Shown: positions 46,893 to 56,974 of the stretch, one piece after another
How the letters are laid out: the number at the start of each line of letters is the position of its first letter
How positions within the stretch are numbered: position 1 is the first letter of the stretch
NCBI GenBank assembly: GCA_963772295.1
Contig: CAVYWO010000020.1
Coordinates: 944,884 to 1,008,883, forward strand
Origin: AP-15 sp963772295
Lineage (GTDB): Bacteria > Pseudomonadota > Alphaproteobacteria > ATCC43930 > CGMCC-115725
Direction of reading: 5' to 3'
Length of the DNA: 64,000 nt
The notes under the pieces: generated by a model
Told to the model about the DNA's origin: nothing
Database searches by the model: none
Seen by the model: the letters and a program-made list of their open reading frames with translations, nothing else
Made by a program: the position numbers and the translations under genes

Positions 46893-48512
46893 CGCCGCGC
46901 TCCGACCGTGACGGCCGGAACCGCGGTGCCCGGCGTCGCCAGCAGATGCGCGATCGGAAAGCCGTAATTGACGACGGTCAGACCGACCATCAGACCGAGC
47001 CACAGACCGAAGCCGTTGAGTGCCGCCGGCAACGAGCGCGGCGGATGCACGGCGACGCTGAAGCGGTAGGTCGCCGGTGCCGCCCGCGCGGCCGTCTGTC
47101 CGCGCGCCAGCACGGCAAGGAACAGGACGCCCGACAGCACGAGGATCGCCCCGCCGATGACCGACATCGTCACCGATGCCGCCTGCGCGGCGATCGCCGG
47201 GTCGCTGTAGTCGTAGAACGCCATCCGCCGCGGCATGCCGAGAATGCCGACATAGTGCCACGGGAAGGTCAGCACGATCATGCCGACGAACCACGTCCAC
47301 AGCTGGGCGCGCATCAGCGCGAAGCTATCGAGCGGGCGCCCGGTGAGATGCGGCCAGATGTCGTAGGCGATGACGAAATACATAATGACGATCGCACCGG
47401 CGAAGATCAGATGGAAATGGCCGGTGGTTATCCACTGCGTGTTGTGGACGGTGGCGTTGAGCTGATAGCTCATGTTGATGAGCCCGCCGGCGCCCCCGAA
47501 CCCGAGCATGACAAAGGACAGGGCGGCCCCGAGCATCACCGGGTTGCGCCACGGCAGCGCCGTCATCCCAAGACACCTTTGCCGCCGCGCCGCCGCCCGG
47601 CAATCTCGACCGAGGCGCAGATCGTGAACACGGTGAGCAAAGTCGGCAGCGCGACGAAGGCGGTGAACACCGAATGCAGGTATTTGAAACCGGCGCCGAC
47701 CTGCGGATCCTCGAAGGCGTGATGGATGCCGATCGGCATCGCGACGACGAGAAACAGGATGAAGGCGATCCGTCCCATCCTGTCGCTGAACAGCCGGCCG
47801 CCGATCGCCCGCGGCACGATCGTGTAATAGGCGATGTAGGTCGGCATCAGCCAGAAATAGACGATCGCGTGCAAGGTCCAGGAAAAGAAGACGCGCGCCA
47901 GCCCGGCGTCGATCGTGCTGCGCAGTCCAAGCGCCACCGGGATGATCTGGAACAGCAATTCGAGCGCCGCGCCGACCGCGGTCCAGCCCCAGAGATAGGC
48001 GCCGGCGACCGTGGCGAACATCGGGAAGGGAACCGGGGCGCCGGGATTGTCCCGCTTCCAGCCGTACAGGTTCACGGCCATCAGCGCGACCCACACCCAC
48101 GAGCCGACGACCACGAGGACAATCCCTATATAATAGAACGGGTTGCCGATCAGCGGCGGGTAGAAGGTGTAGAGCACCGAGGCCCGTCCGAGTGCCACCG
48201 GGACGATCGCCGCGACCGTGCCGACGACGACGAGCGCCAACCCGATCCAGGCCCAGGGCCGCCCGATCAGCGGTCGGGACAGCGCATTCTCGGTCACGAA
48301 GTAGCCGAACCCCATGGCCACGAGGGTCGGAAATACATAGGCCATCGTGGTGCCGTGGGCGGTGACCGAGCGGTAGTACCATTCCGGATTGCCGATCCAG
48401 CCAGAGAGGGGCTGCGGACGAACATCTGCCACTCGCCGAGCAGCAGCGCCACGCCAAAGCCGGCAAAGGCGAACCAGAAATGGGCGAGGACCAGCCGCCT
48501 GCTATTCCACAC
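46889..48512 (-). CDS. haem-copper oxidase subunit I (ba3/B-type), with two apparent frameshifts
   Basis: GTG 48512 opens WNSRRLVLAHFWFAFAGFGV. One base seems missing in the C run at 48408-48411 (after EWQMFVRSP), and another near 47563-47565 (after GGKGVLG, before TALPWRNPVML). Restoring both gives 541 residues with 12 or more helices and haem/copper ligands: SVTAHGTTMAYVF, WTLHAIVYFWLMPTYIAYYT (CuB His and Tyr), MPIGIHHAFED and TTGHFHLIFAGAI. The compact size fits B-type oxidases. It overlaps the subunit II gene by 11 bases. Both indels are single missing bases, so sequencing error must be excluded. Confidence 0.8.
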
Positions 48513-49062
48513 AGCTCGGTCTCGGCCGCTGTGCCGCCAGGCGCGCGAACGCAACCTTGTCGACGATCTTGACCCGGCCCCACATGCCCTCGTGGCCCAT
48601 GCTGCAGAACTCGTGGCACGGCATCAGGCGTTCGCCGGGCGTCTCGAACCGCGCCTTGAGACTGGAGACGTAGCCGGGGACCAGCATCAGATTGACGTTG
48701 GTCCCGGTGATCAGAAAGCCGTGCACCACGTCGGCGCTGGTGGCGCGGAACGTGATCGGGGTGTCGGTCGGTACCACGATGCAGGACGGCGTGAAGGAAT
48801 ATTGCTGGCCGATGGCGCGCACGGTGACCGAGCCGTCGGGCTCGACCGCGCTGCCGAGATTGCCTTCGATGAATTCCCCGGCGAGGTGCAGGCTGCGCGG
48901 GTCGACGGTCTCGACGCGGCCCTGCGGCATGGCCGCCAGATGCAGCGCCGCGAAGGTCGCTATCGCCACGAGCAGCACCAGGACCGCGACCGCGACCGCG
49001 GCCCAGCGGCGTTCGACCCGCTCACCGCTGTCGTCCGGGAGAGAGGGCGTGGGTTCCGTCAT
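48502..49062 (-). CDS. oxidase subunit II with CuA site
   Basis: 186 residues. One transmembrane helix (AAVAVAVLVLLVAIATFAAL) and a cupredoxin domain ending in the CuA motif CHEFCSMGHEGM, preceded by ADVVHGFLITGTNVN with the first His ligand. Short subunit II is typical of ba3-like oxidases. Overlaps the small subunit gene by four bases and subunit I by 11. Confidence 0.9.
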   Translation of the reverse strand: MTEPTPSLPDDSGERVERRWAAVAVAVLVLLVAIATFAALHLAAMPQGRVETVDPRSLHLAGEFIEGNLGSAVEPDGSVTVRAIGQQYSFTPSCIVVPTDTPITFRATSADVVHGFLITGTNVNLMLVPGYVSSLKARFETPGERLMPCHEFCSMGHEGMWGRVKIVDKVAFARLAAQRPRPSCVE

Positions 49063-49247
49063 GGGGTGAGCGCACGCGGCACGAAGACCAGCAGGTAGAA
49101 CGCGAGCCAGATTGCCGCGACGACGGCGGTCGCGAGCCCGGCGAGGACGACGGCGCCCGTGGCATCCGATTTCAGGATCTCGCTGAGGGCTGCTTCCGGC
49201 GGGGCGCCGGCTTCGCCGGGACCGGCCTCGGGCTCGGAGTTTATCAT
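49059..49247 (-). CDS. small single-helix oxidase subunit
   Basis: 62 residues: a Pro/Glu-rich start and one hydrophobic helix (AVVLAGLATAVVAAIWLAFY) ending FVPRALTP. Comparable to the subunit IIa/CbaD of ba3 oxidases. Identification rests on size, topology and the ATGA overlaps with both the cytochrome c gene before it and subunit II after it. Confidence 0.7.
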   Translation of the reverse strand: MINSEPEAGPGEAGAPPEAALSEILKSDATGAVVLAGLATAVVAAIWLAFYLLVFVPRALTP

Positions 49248-50511
49248 CGCCGGATCAATCCAAGGGGGGCCGTGCGCAGATCATTGGCCTGGCGCGGCGA
49301 GACCGCCGATCCCTGGGTGCCCCAGGCAGCGCGGATATAGGTGACGACGGCGGCGATCTCGTCGTCGGCAAGGTTCTGGGCGAAGGGCGGCATGCCGTAG
49401 GGCATCGGGTTGCCCTTGGTAGCGGGCGGAAATCCGCCGTTCAGGACCATGCGGATCGGGTTCACGGCCGATTGCATTTGGATCGACGGATTGCCGGCGA
49501 GCGGCGGATAGTCCGGCGGCATGCCGCGACCGTCCGTCCGGCAGCTCGCGCAGTGTGTGCTGTAGACGGTTTCGCCGAAATGCAGCAGCAGGCTGCTCTC
49601 CGGCGCCGGAACCCCGGAGACCTCGGCCCCGGGCGGGCTGCCCTCGCCAAGGCTCTTCAGATAGATCGCCATCGCCCGCACATCGGCGTCGTTGAGGTAT
49701 TGCAGGCTGTTGAACACGACTTCCGACATCGGGCCATAGACGGCGCCGCGGCGCGACACCCCGGTGCGCAAGAGGCGGGTGATCTCCCCCACGCTCCAAT
49801 CGCCGAGCCCGGCCTCCTTGTTCGAGGTGAGCGAGGCGCGTACCAGTTCTGCATCGGGATCAAGCCGCCCTCGAACGCCTTCGACTGCGAGCTGCCGCCG
49901 AGGGCGTTGATCGGCGAGTGGCACATCGCGCAATGGCCCAGCCCCTCGACGAGATAGGCGCCGCGGTTCCACTCCGCCGACTTGCTCGGGTCGGGCTGGT
50001 ACTCGCCCTCCTTGAAGAACAGCCTGCGCCAGCCGAGGATCAGCTGGCGGTTGTCGAACGGAAAACGGAGGTCGTTCGGCCGGTTCGGCTGGTGCACCGG
50101 CGGGACCGCGCGCAGATAGGCGAAGATCGCGTCGGAATCGGCGCGCGTCACCTTGGTGTAGGAGCCGAACGGCATGGCCGGATAGATCAGGCCGCCATCG
50201 GCAAAGCGGCCGGTGTGCATGACCCCGTAGAACTGGTCCGCGGTATATGAGCCGATCCCGGTCTTGGGATCGGGCGTGATGTTGGACGTATAGAGCGTGC
50301 CGAACGGCGTCGCCATCGGCCGGCCGCCGGCGAAGAGAGCGCCGCCGGGGTTGGTGTGACAGGCGATGCAATCGCCGGCGCGGGCGAGATATCCGCCGTA
50401 GGCGACGAGGGCGCGGTCGTCGGCCGGCGCCGCCAGGGTCGGGCGACCGAAGCCCAAGAGAAGCACGAAGGCGACGAAGGCGGGGAGGGACCGGAGCCGG
50501 TCGATCGACAC
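49244..50511 (-). CDS. multihaem cytochrome c (alcohol-dehydrogenase subunit-like), frameshifted
   Basis: GTG 50511 behind GAGGAGGG; signal peptide (PAFVAFVLLLGFGRPTLA). Haem 1 CIACH in RAGDCIACHTNPGG, haem 2 CAMCH in GLGHCAMCHSPINA. One base appears missing near 49833-49841, after IPMQNWYA, before LTSNKEAGLGDW. Haem 3 reads THCASCRTDGRGMPP: the histidine of CxxCH is replaced and one residue is lost. Restored length is 422 residues. The family passes electrons from periplasmic dehydrogenases to oxidases; here it heads the oxidase genes. The loss of the third haem site is visible directly in the sequence. Confidence 0.82.
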
Positions 50512-50521
50512 GACGCCCTCC

Positions 50522-50690
50522 TCAGCGCGGTTCGCTGCCGCAGGCGAGCGGCATCGACAGGCTGCCTTTCGGCACCGGCGTCGGGTCGGGCGGTACCGGC
50601 AGCGAGGCGAGCCAGGCGGCAACCGCGGTGACATCGCTTTCGCTCAGGCTGGCCGCGACGAGCTGCATGCAGTCGGGTGCCGCCGCCGTC
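50522..50690 (-). pseudogene. C-terminal relic of a further cytochrome c
   Basis: The frame CMQLVAASLSESDVTAVAAW followed by LASLPVPPDPTPVP and PLACGSEPR is the tail of a dihaem cytochrome of the kind usually found before this cluster. Upstream of it the sequence becomes unrelated and no haem motif CxxCH precedes it. It ends 10 bases before the next gene's start. Confidence 0.55.
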
Positions 50691-50935
50691 CGCCATCGCC
50701 CTCGGCGGCGCGCGCAGTCGGGCTCTTGGCCAACACTCTGCGGCGCCTCGCAGAGGAGCCGCAAAGAGATCAGGACCGAGGCGTTGATATGCTCCGATTC
50801 CGGGTCCGGAAAACAGCTCCGAACAGCAAGGCACAGGCGGATCGGTAGCGATTTCCGGCTGCAGCGGGTTCGGCGCAAGGCGCGTCGCGCGGGGCCCGCC
50901 AATCGGCCATCCGAGACCACGGCAATTTCGCCCAC

Positions 50936-51420
50936 GGCGTCCCTGTACTATGCGACTATGGCAATTTGGGGTCACGACATAGAACGGGCAGGACAGCACG
51001 CTTCGCGGCACGGACCGGGAACACAGGCGGGATGCGTTGGCAGGCTCGGTGGCCGCAATGGGTGGATTCCGGTGCTTCGCCGCAACGACCGCCAACGGCG
51101 AGGTCGCGCCGAAGCCTGGTCATTCCGGCAATCGCGATCATGACCCGCCGCGGACCCGGAGCGGGCCGAGCAGATCGTCGGAGGTGTGTCAGGAAAAAAC
51201 ATTCGATTGAAATCGACGCGCCTCGAAAAAGCTCCGTCGCGCAGCAGTATCGGCCGCAGTCACCGGATGCGACGCACTTCGCAACGATGAAATCTATCAG
51301 TCCCGCATTTCCCGGATGAAGCTGCGATTTTGAGTTAGCCATTCGAGCGAGAGCCCGACCTACGGCGAGCGGATGCTGATCGTAGTCCGGTTCCACGCAA
51401 TTGGTCGCCCGCAAGCCGGC
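50936..51420. repeat. gene-free gap with a relative of the dispersed 80-bp repeat family
   Basis: 50936-51420 contains no convincing gene. About 51050-51107 (AATGGGTGGATTCCGG then CAACGGCGAGGTCGCGCC) resembles the stretch 2011-2070 next to repeat copy 1. The rest shows no structure I can name. Confidence 0.5.
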
Positions 51421-53028
51421 TCATTCAACAACATGGTGAGCGCCCTTCTCAGCCACCGATCGCTTCATAAACAGAGCTACGAACACGAGCACAAACGTCA
51501 ACACAGCAAACATCCAAAAGCAGTCGAAGTAGGCAAGCGAGGATGCTTGCTGCTGGCGCAGATTTTCGAGTTCCTGCAAACCTAGTTGCTGCGCTGCGAC
51601 CGGATCGGACATCTGCTGGAAGAAGAACGCTTGAGCGTGCTTGACGAAGGAGTTCGCGGCCGCGTTGAAGGGATCGAGGTATTCCCCAAGACGCAGGACG
51701 TGGAATTGTTCGCGCCGCTCCTGGAAGGTCTGCGCTGCCGAGGTCCCGACGCTGCCCCCCTCGTTGCGCAGCAGGCTCAATAAGCCGACCGCCGCCCCGC
51801 GCAATGCCAACGGCGTATAGAGGTAAGCCGCTACATTCGCGGGCGCAAAACATACCGCCAGTCCCAAAACCACAAGCACCCGAGGCCAGACGACCTCGCC
51901 CGGGCTGATGTCCAGGTTCAGCTGTGACATCCAGTAGTTCCCCGCAGTCATGACCAGCAGCCCGGCGGCGATCAACCACCGCGCATCCGTCCCCCGACCG
52001 AGCAAGCCGCCGATAACGGGCATTGCCAGAACCGCAAAGACCCCGGCCGGCGACATGACCAGCCCGGCGTTCAGAGCATTATAACCAAAGAGGGACTGAA
52101 GCAGGCCGGGCAACGAAGTGCTGGCGCCGTAGAGCGCGAGATAAGCGCAAAAGATGATAATGCAGCATCCGGCGAAGTTGCGTTCGCGCAATGGCCGAAA
52201 ATTGACTACCGGGTTGCGATGACGCAACTCCCAAAATATGAGCGTAATTAAACCCACGGCAAAGAAAGTTGCCAATGTCTGCACCCGCCAGAAGGGATCG
52301 CCCAGCCAGTCCCATTCCTGGCCCTTGCTCAGCATCACTTCCCAGCTGACCATGACGATGACCAGCAGTGACAAGCCGATCGAATCGAACTGGAATGGCC
52401 GCTTCTTCAACTCCGTGCGTTGTGAGGTCAGGTAATCCGGGTCGCGAAGCAGGGCGTAAGAGCCGACAAACGCGAGGAGACCGATCGGCACGTTGATCAA
52501 AAAGACCCAGCGCCACGAGTACGAGTCGGTCAGCCAGCCCCCGAGGGTCGGACCGACGACCGGCGCGATCAGGGCGGCGAAGCCAAACAGCGTCATCGCC
52601 ACACCCTGCTTTTCCACCGGGAAGGCATCCAACAGCACACCTTGGCTGCTGGGCTGCAAACCGCCGCCTGCCAGACCCTGGATCACGCGAAACAGGATCA
52701 GCTGACCGAGACTGCCGGCCATGCCGCACAGTCCGGAAGCGAGGGTAAATACGGCAATTGACGCCAGAAAGTAGTTGCGGCGACCGAGATGCGCGCTCAA
52801 CCACCCGGTTATTGGTAGGATGATGGCGTTGGCCGCGAGGTAGCTGGTGAGAACCCACTCGCCATCCTCGACCGTAGCCGACAGGCCGCCGGCGATATAG
52901 CGCAGTGCCACCACCGCAATCGTGGTGTCGAGCACCTCCATGAAGGTCGGCACCACGACGACGGCAGCCACCAACCAGGGGTTTCCCGTCGCAGCGGATC
53001 TCGGGGGCGAAAGTGCCGCGACCGTCAT
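51421..53028 (-). CDS. EmrB/DHA2-type multidrug efflux MFS transporter
   Basis: 535 residues, 14 hydrophobic segments. Motifs: FMEVLDTTIAVVALRYIAGG, WVLTSYLAANAIILPITGWL, GRRNYF, FRVIQGLAGGGLQPSSQGVL, and APVVGPTLGGWL. Partner of the membrane-fusion protein encoded just before it (ATGA overlap). Together they should export hydrophobic compounds through a TolC-like channel not found in the window. Confidence 0.9.
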   Translation of the reverse strand: MTVAALSPPRSAATGNPWLVAAVVVVPTFMEVLDTTIAVVALRYIAGGLSATVEDGEWVLTSYLAANAIILPITGWLSAHLGRRNYFLASIAVFTLASGLCGMAGSLGQLILFRVIQGLAGGGLQPSSQGVLLDAFPVEKQGVAMTLFGFAALIAPVVGPTLGGWLTDSYSWRWVFLINVPIGLLAFVGSYALLRDPDYLTSQRTELKKRPFQFDSIGLSLLVIVMVSWEVMLSKGQEWDWLGDPFWRVQTLATFFAVGLITLIFWELRHRNPVVNFRPLRERNFAGCCIIIFCAYLALYGASTSLPGLLQSLFGYNALNAGLVMSPAGVFAVLAMPVIGGLLGRGTDARWLIAAGLLVMTAGNYWMSQLNLDISPGEVVWPRVLVVLGLAVCFAPANVAAYLYTPLALRGAAVGLLSLLRNEGGSVGTSAAQTFQERREQFHVLRLGEYLDPFNAAANSFVKHAQAFFFQQMSDPVAAQQLGLQELENLRQQQASSLAYFDCFWMFAVLTFVLVFVALFMKRSVAEKGAHHVVE

Positions 53029-54575
53029 TGGTCGGCGCCGGGCGAACTCCGGGGCGAACCGACGGTTTGTGATCGAGGCGGACCGGCTTGAAGAAACTTC
53101 CCGGCATCGGGCCCGGCGGGCGGCTTGTTGATGTACACGTAGGGGACAACGGACGTACCGATGAACAAGGTGTTTTTGTCCGGATCGTATCCTTCGAGGT
53201 CAATCCGGACCGGCAGCCGCTGGACCACTTTGACGAAGTTGCCGGTCGCATTCTCCGCCGGCAGCAACGCCAACGTCGATCCGGTCCCCATCGTAAAGCC
53301 GGAAATTCGACCCTTGAACACGTGCCTGCCGCCGTACATGTCGACATATAGATCAACAGGCTGGCCGATACGTAAGTATCGTAGTTGAGTCTCTTTGAAA
53401 TTCGCATCGACCCATATCTCACGAAGGGAACGGATCGCCATCAAATTCTGCCCGATTTGAACGTAATCGCCCGGATTGACGTTCCGGCGGGTGACGACGC
53501 CGTCGATCTTCGCGACGATGTCGCAAAAGCGAAGGTTCAGTTCGGCTTGAGCGAGCTCGCGTTTAGCGAATTCGAGCTTGGCCTCGGCCTGTTTGACGGC
53601 CGGAGCCTCGGCCTCAAGGCGCGCGAATGTGCGGTCGATATTGCCTTGTTTTTCGAACTCCTCGAGCATCTGCTTCGGGCTCTGGTCGTAGGAATGGATC
53701 ACGCCAAGCTGAGCCGCACTCTGAATCAGGTCCGCCTGCGCCACGAGGACGGAAGAAAAGGTTTGATCGAGATCGCGTGGCACCTGGTCAAGACCTTCAC
53801 CCCCATTGAGTTGCGCCGACAGTCCCAATGAAGCGCGGACCTGATAGACTTCAGCCAGGGATTCTGTTACCTGTGCGCTGGCAGTCGATAAGGCTCTTTG
53901 AGCGCGATCGAACTCCTGACGGCTCTCCGCCGGGCCCCCCAGCAACCGCTGCGCCCGATAGAAGTCGGCTTGTGCCAGCGCCAACTCGGCCTTGCTCTTA
54001 TCGAGAGCGGCTACCCGAGCATGCAAAAGAGCTATCTTGTTTTCGACGTCCTGGAAGGCGTTCTGCAATTGCCAGCGCCGGGCTAGTGCTTGTGCTTCGA
54101 TATCCCGCACCGCCGCTTTGGCCGCCCGCAGGTTCGCGTCTGCGGTATCGACGGCCGCTCTCTTCACAGCAACTTCGTCCTGAAATGGCTCCTTGTCGAG
54201 TTCGGCGAGAAGCTCGCCTTTGTGCACACGGTTGTTGTCATCCACCAGTACCCGGGAGATCTGGCCGGCGACCCGGGGAGCAACGAACGTCACATGGCCG
54301 TTAACGTAGGCGTCGTCCGTCGAAACGGTGTTGAGAGATGAGAGGATCCAGGGGATGCCGAATATGCAGACGGCCGCCAGAACCAGGACGCCGACCGCGC
54401 CCATCAGCACCCGTCGTGGCCGCGACGGCCGATGATCCGGCGGTGGATTCGGCGATAGATAGACCCCCTGCTCGGCCGAGATGCTTTCACCTGTCGAGGG
54501 CGCGCCAACCCCACCGACTTCGCCCCCGCTTGCTCCCTCCTTCTCGGTCATCTCAACCGGCATCGCGTCCGCCAC
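53025..54575 (-). CDS. EmrA/HlyD-type membrane-fusion protein
   Basis: 516 residues. A Pro-rich cytoplasmic N-terminus, one membrane helix (LMGAVGVLVLAAVCIFGIPW), the lipoyl halves (STDDAYVNGHVTFVAPRVAG; FCDIVAKIDGVVTRRNVNPG), a long coiled-coil between them (~140-340), and a beta-barrel (LREIWVDANFKETQLRYLRI). The long C-terminal tail is Pro/Ser-rich. First gene of the efflux operon; no regulator gene was found in 54576-54846. Confidence 0.9.
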   Translation of the reverse strand: MADAMPVEMTEKEGASGGEVGGVGAPSTGESISAEQGVYLSPNPPPDHRPSRPRRVLMGAVGVLVLAAVCIFGIPWILSSLNTVSTDDAYVNGHVTFVAPRVAGQISRVLVDDNNRVHKGELLAELDKEPFQDEVAVKRAAVDTADANLRAAKAAVRDIEAQALARRWQLQNAFQDVENKIALLHARVAALDKSKAELALAQADFYRAQRLLGGPAESRQEFDRAQRALSTASAQVTESLAEVYQVRASLGLSAQLNGGEGLDQVPRDLDQTFSSVLVAQADLIQSAAQLGVIHSYDQSPKQMLEEFEKQGNIDRTFARLEAEAPAVKQAEAKLEFAKRELAQAELNLRFCDIVAKIDGVVTRRNVNPGDYVQIGQNLMAIRSLREIWVDANFKETQLRYLRIGQPVDLYVDMYGGRHVFKGRISGFTMGTGSTLALLPAENATGNFVKVVQRLPVRIDLEGYDPDKNTLFIGTSVVPYVYINKPPAGPDAGKFLQAGPPRSQTVGSPRSSPGADQ

Positions 54576-54846
54576 CGTCTTTGAGCCGCCGTCCCCCCCG
54601 ATTTCGGGTGTGGTTCAGCCCGATAATTACGCTTCCGGACGCCCTCGACAACGGTGCTTCGGGGACTTGCGCACGACAGGCTATCGAACGCCGAGGTCCG
54701 GAACGGGGCGTTGGCCGCCGTTGCCGTCGACGGAAACGATCGGCGGCAATGGGCCGGGTTCGGCCGAAGCTGGCTGGCTGCCCGGTACGGGCTGGCGATG
54801 ACGGGCTGCGGCCCTGCCGGACCGGCAAGGCCGCTACTTCTTCGGC

Positions 54847-54936
54847 TCACAGCCCCACCTGCTCCGAGATGCTGAGCGCGTCCTCGACATCGATCCCGAG
54901 ATAACGGACGGTGCTTTCGAGCCTATGGCCTCCAGG
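54847..54936 (-). pseudogene. C-terminal stub of a tyrosine recombinase
   Basis: In-frame sequence GHRLESTVRYLGIDVEDALS followed by ISEQVGL and TGA (54847-54849) is the end of a site-specific integrase including the catalytic His/Trp region GHR and tyrosine VRY. It is cut off on its N-terminal side by the perfect palindrome at 54922-54943, next to the left end of the RIT element. Confidence 0.65.
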
Positions 54937-54943
54937 CCATAGG
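54922..54943. repeat. perfect palindrome beside the RIT left end
   Basis: Arms CCTATGGCCT (54922-54931) and AGGCCATAGG (54934-54943) with two bases between. It lies three bases outside the left inverted repeat and inside the integrase stub; possibly the integration target. Confidence 0.7.
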
Positions 54944-55036
54944 TTGGACTATCTCCCGCACCGGCTATGTCCCGCCTGGCCCTCGCACCGCACGAGTTCG
55001 ACGCAAATGGTACCCGAGCGGGACATAGCCGTATTG

Positions 55037-56036
55037 TCAGAGGCTATTGAGAAATGCGAGAAGCTTGTCGTCGGGTCGATAGCGTCCAGGCTTGCCGTTT
55101 GGAGGTGAGACGGCGTCGAGGACCCGTTGCTTCAACTCAAGGTCGGCGTCCAAGTAGATCTGGGTCGTCTCGATCGAACTCGTGGCCAAGCCAGAGCGCA
55201 ATGACCGACAGGTCGACACCCTGCTGCAACAAGTCCATTGCGGCCGCGTGGCGAAGCACGTGGGGACTCACGCGCTTGTTGCCCAGCGATGGGCAAGTCC
55301 GAGCGGCTACCGCGACATGCTTGGCTAACAAATAATGCACGCCGTGCGCACTCAACTGACCGCCGCGAGCGTTTGGGAACACTGCCTGATCCGGTCGGCG
55401 AGGCGGTTCTCTCAGCCAGGCCACGAGTACGGAGCGCGTGTTTTTGCTTAGCGGTGTGCATCGTTCTTTGCGTCCCTTACCCATCACGCGCACGTGGGCA
55501 CCGGTTTCCAGGTGCAGATCGTGGCGGCGAAGACCCGTCAGCTCCGACAACCGTAGTCCGGTCTGCACGGCGAGCAGGATGAGCGCATGATCGCGCCGTC
55601 CTGACCAGGTCCGCTGATCGGGTGTCGCGAGCAGCGCATCGACTTCGGCGCGGTTCAGGAACGGCACCAATTTCCGGGCGAATCGGTTGGGCGGGATGGC
55701 TAGGACGCGCTGGATCTGCGCTGCGTGCGCAGGGGCTTCGAACGCCACGTAGCGGAAGAACGAATGGATGGCGGTCAGGCGCAGGTTGCGGGTTCTCGGC
55801 ACGACCTTGCGAACCTTCTCGAGTTCGTCGAGGAAATCGATCACGACGGGCGCGTCGACGTCTTCGAGCGAGAGTGCGCAGGGCGCCTTGCGAAGACGCT
55901 TCTGCATAAACTTCAACAGCAGCCGAAACGTGTCGCGGTACGACGCAATCGTATGAGCGCTGGCCTGCCGCTGCTGCATCAAGCGCTGCGTGAAGAAACG
56001 CTCCAGCATCAAGGGGAAAGTTGGTGTGCTCATCAT
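55037..56036 (-). CDS. RIT third tyrosine recombinase, frameshifted
   Basis: ATG 56036 overlaps the stop of the preceding gene. SAM-like N-domain (MLERFFTQRLMQQRQASAHT) and catalytic domain with first Arg in TGLRLSELTGL, HxxR as SPHVLRHAAAMDLLQQG, and LWLGHE. One extra base near 55176-55182 breaks the frame there; SIETTQIYLDADLELKQRVL with the catalytic tyrosine continues in the next frame to 55037. Corrected length 332 residues. XerC/D-like. Confidence 0.8.
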
Positions 56037-56974
56037 GACGGCTCTCCCCATCGCCGATCGAGCCGCCTCATCGCCTGTACCATCAGTTCCGGGGAGTTAC
56101 TCAGATACCAATAAGTACCGGCGACATAGACGTGCCCGAGATAGGTCGAGAGGACTGGCAGTCGCCGTGCTGGATCCTCACCCAACTCGTACCAGCGGGT
56201 GAGTGCCTGAACGGCAAAGCGGTGTCGGAAATCGTGCAGCCGGGGGCCGTTGCGACTCCCGAGCGCCCGCAGGCCCGATTGCCGCGAAAGCGTGTAGAAG
56301 GCTCGCCGAACGCGCCCACCATCGAGTCGGGTTCCACGGTTGGAAATGAACACGAAATCCGAACGTCGTAGACCAAGGAACTGTTGCCGCCGCTGCAGAT
56401 AATCGTCGAGTACCGTGCGTGTGGTGGGATGCAGGGGTACGAGCCGGGAACGTCCGAACTTGGCTGACCGAATGGTGAGCAGGCCCTGAGTTAGATCGAC
56501 ATCTTCAAGCTTCAGATCGAGCGCTTCGCTTATACGCAGGCCTGTAACGCTGAGCAAACCAAGTAGGCAATGAAAGACCCAGGGCCGCAACGGTGTCGAC
56601 GGCCATGCCGTTGGCAGGCACAGCGCGGCTGCCAGTAAATCTTTCACTTCCTCCTCGCTGTAGAGATAGGGCCGGGCGCGGGTCGATCGGTACGGACAGA
56701 GCTCTCTCGGCGGCACCTCGGTAAGCGGATCGGTCGCGCTGCGATGGCGAGCAAATCCACGTATGAAGCCCAGTCGCCGCGCGCGCTCGGCCGGCAGGAC
56801 CGTCTGGGCCTGCTGTACCCATTCGAGAGCAAGCTTTGTCGTGATATGCAGTGCTTGGCGATCTTCCATGAACGCGACAAACCGGGCGAGCACGCGAGCC
56901 GCGTCCTGCAGTTTGAAACCGAGACTTCGGCGTAGGGTGAGATACTCCTGCAGAGCATCGCGCATGGTGTTCAT
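56033..56974 (-). CDS. RIT second tyrosine recombinase
   Basis: 313 residues, intact. Catalytic Arg in TGLRISEALDLKLED, then KFGRSRLVPLHPTT, HDFRHRFAVQALTRW with the H-x-x-R pair, and tyrosine in YLGHVYVAGTYWYLSN. The ATG overlaps the stop of the first recombinase by one base, and its stop overlaps the third, so all three are translated as a block. Confidence 0.88.
   Translation of the reverse strand: MNTMRDALQEYLTLRRSLGFKLQDAARVLARFVAFMEDRQALHITTKLALEWVQQAQTVLPAERARRLGFIRGFARHRSATDPLTEVPPRELCPYRSTRARPYLYSEEEVKDLLAAALCLPTAWPSTPLRPWVFHCLLGLLSVTGLRISEALDLKLEDVDLTQGLLTIRSAKFGRSRLVPLHPTTRTVLDDYLQRRQQFLGLRRSDFVFISNRGTRLDGGRVRRAFYTLSRQSGLRALGSRNGPRLHDFRHRFAVQALTRWYELGEDPARRLPVLSTYLGHVYVAGTYWYLSNSPELMVQAMRRLDRRWGEPS

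Noticed and set aside
54548..54850. 100-codon minus-strand frame upstream of the membrane-fusion gene
   Set aside because: Arg/Ser/Pro-rich with no motif or start context; it looks like intergenic repeat sequence.
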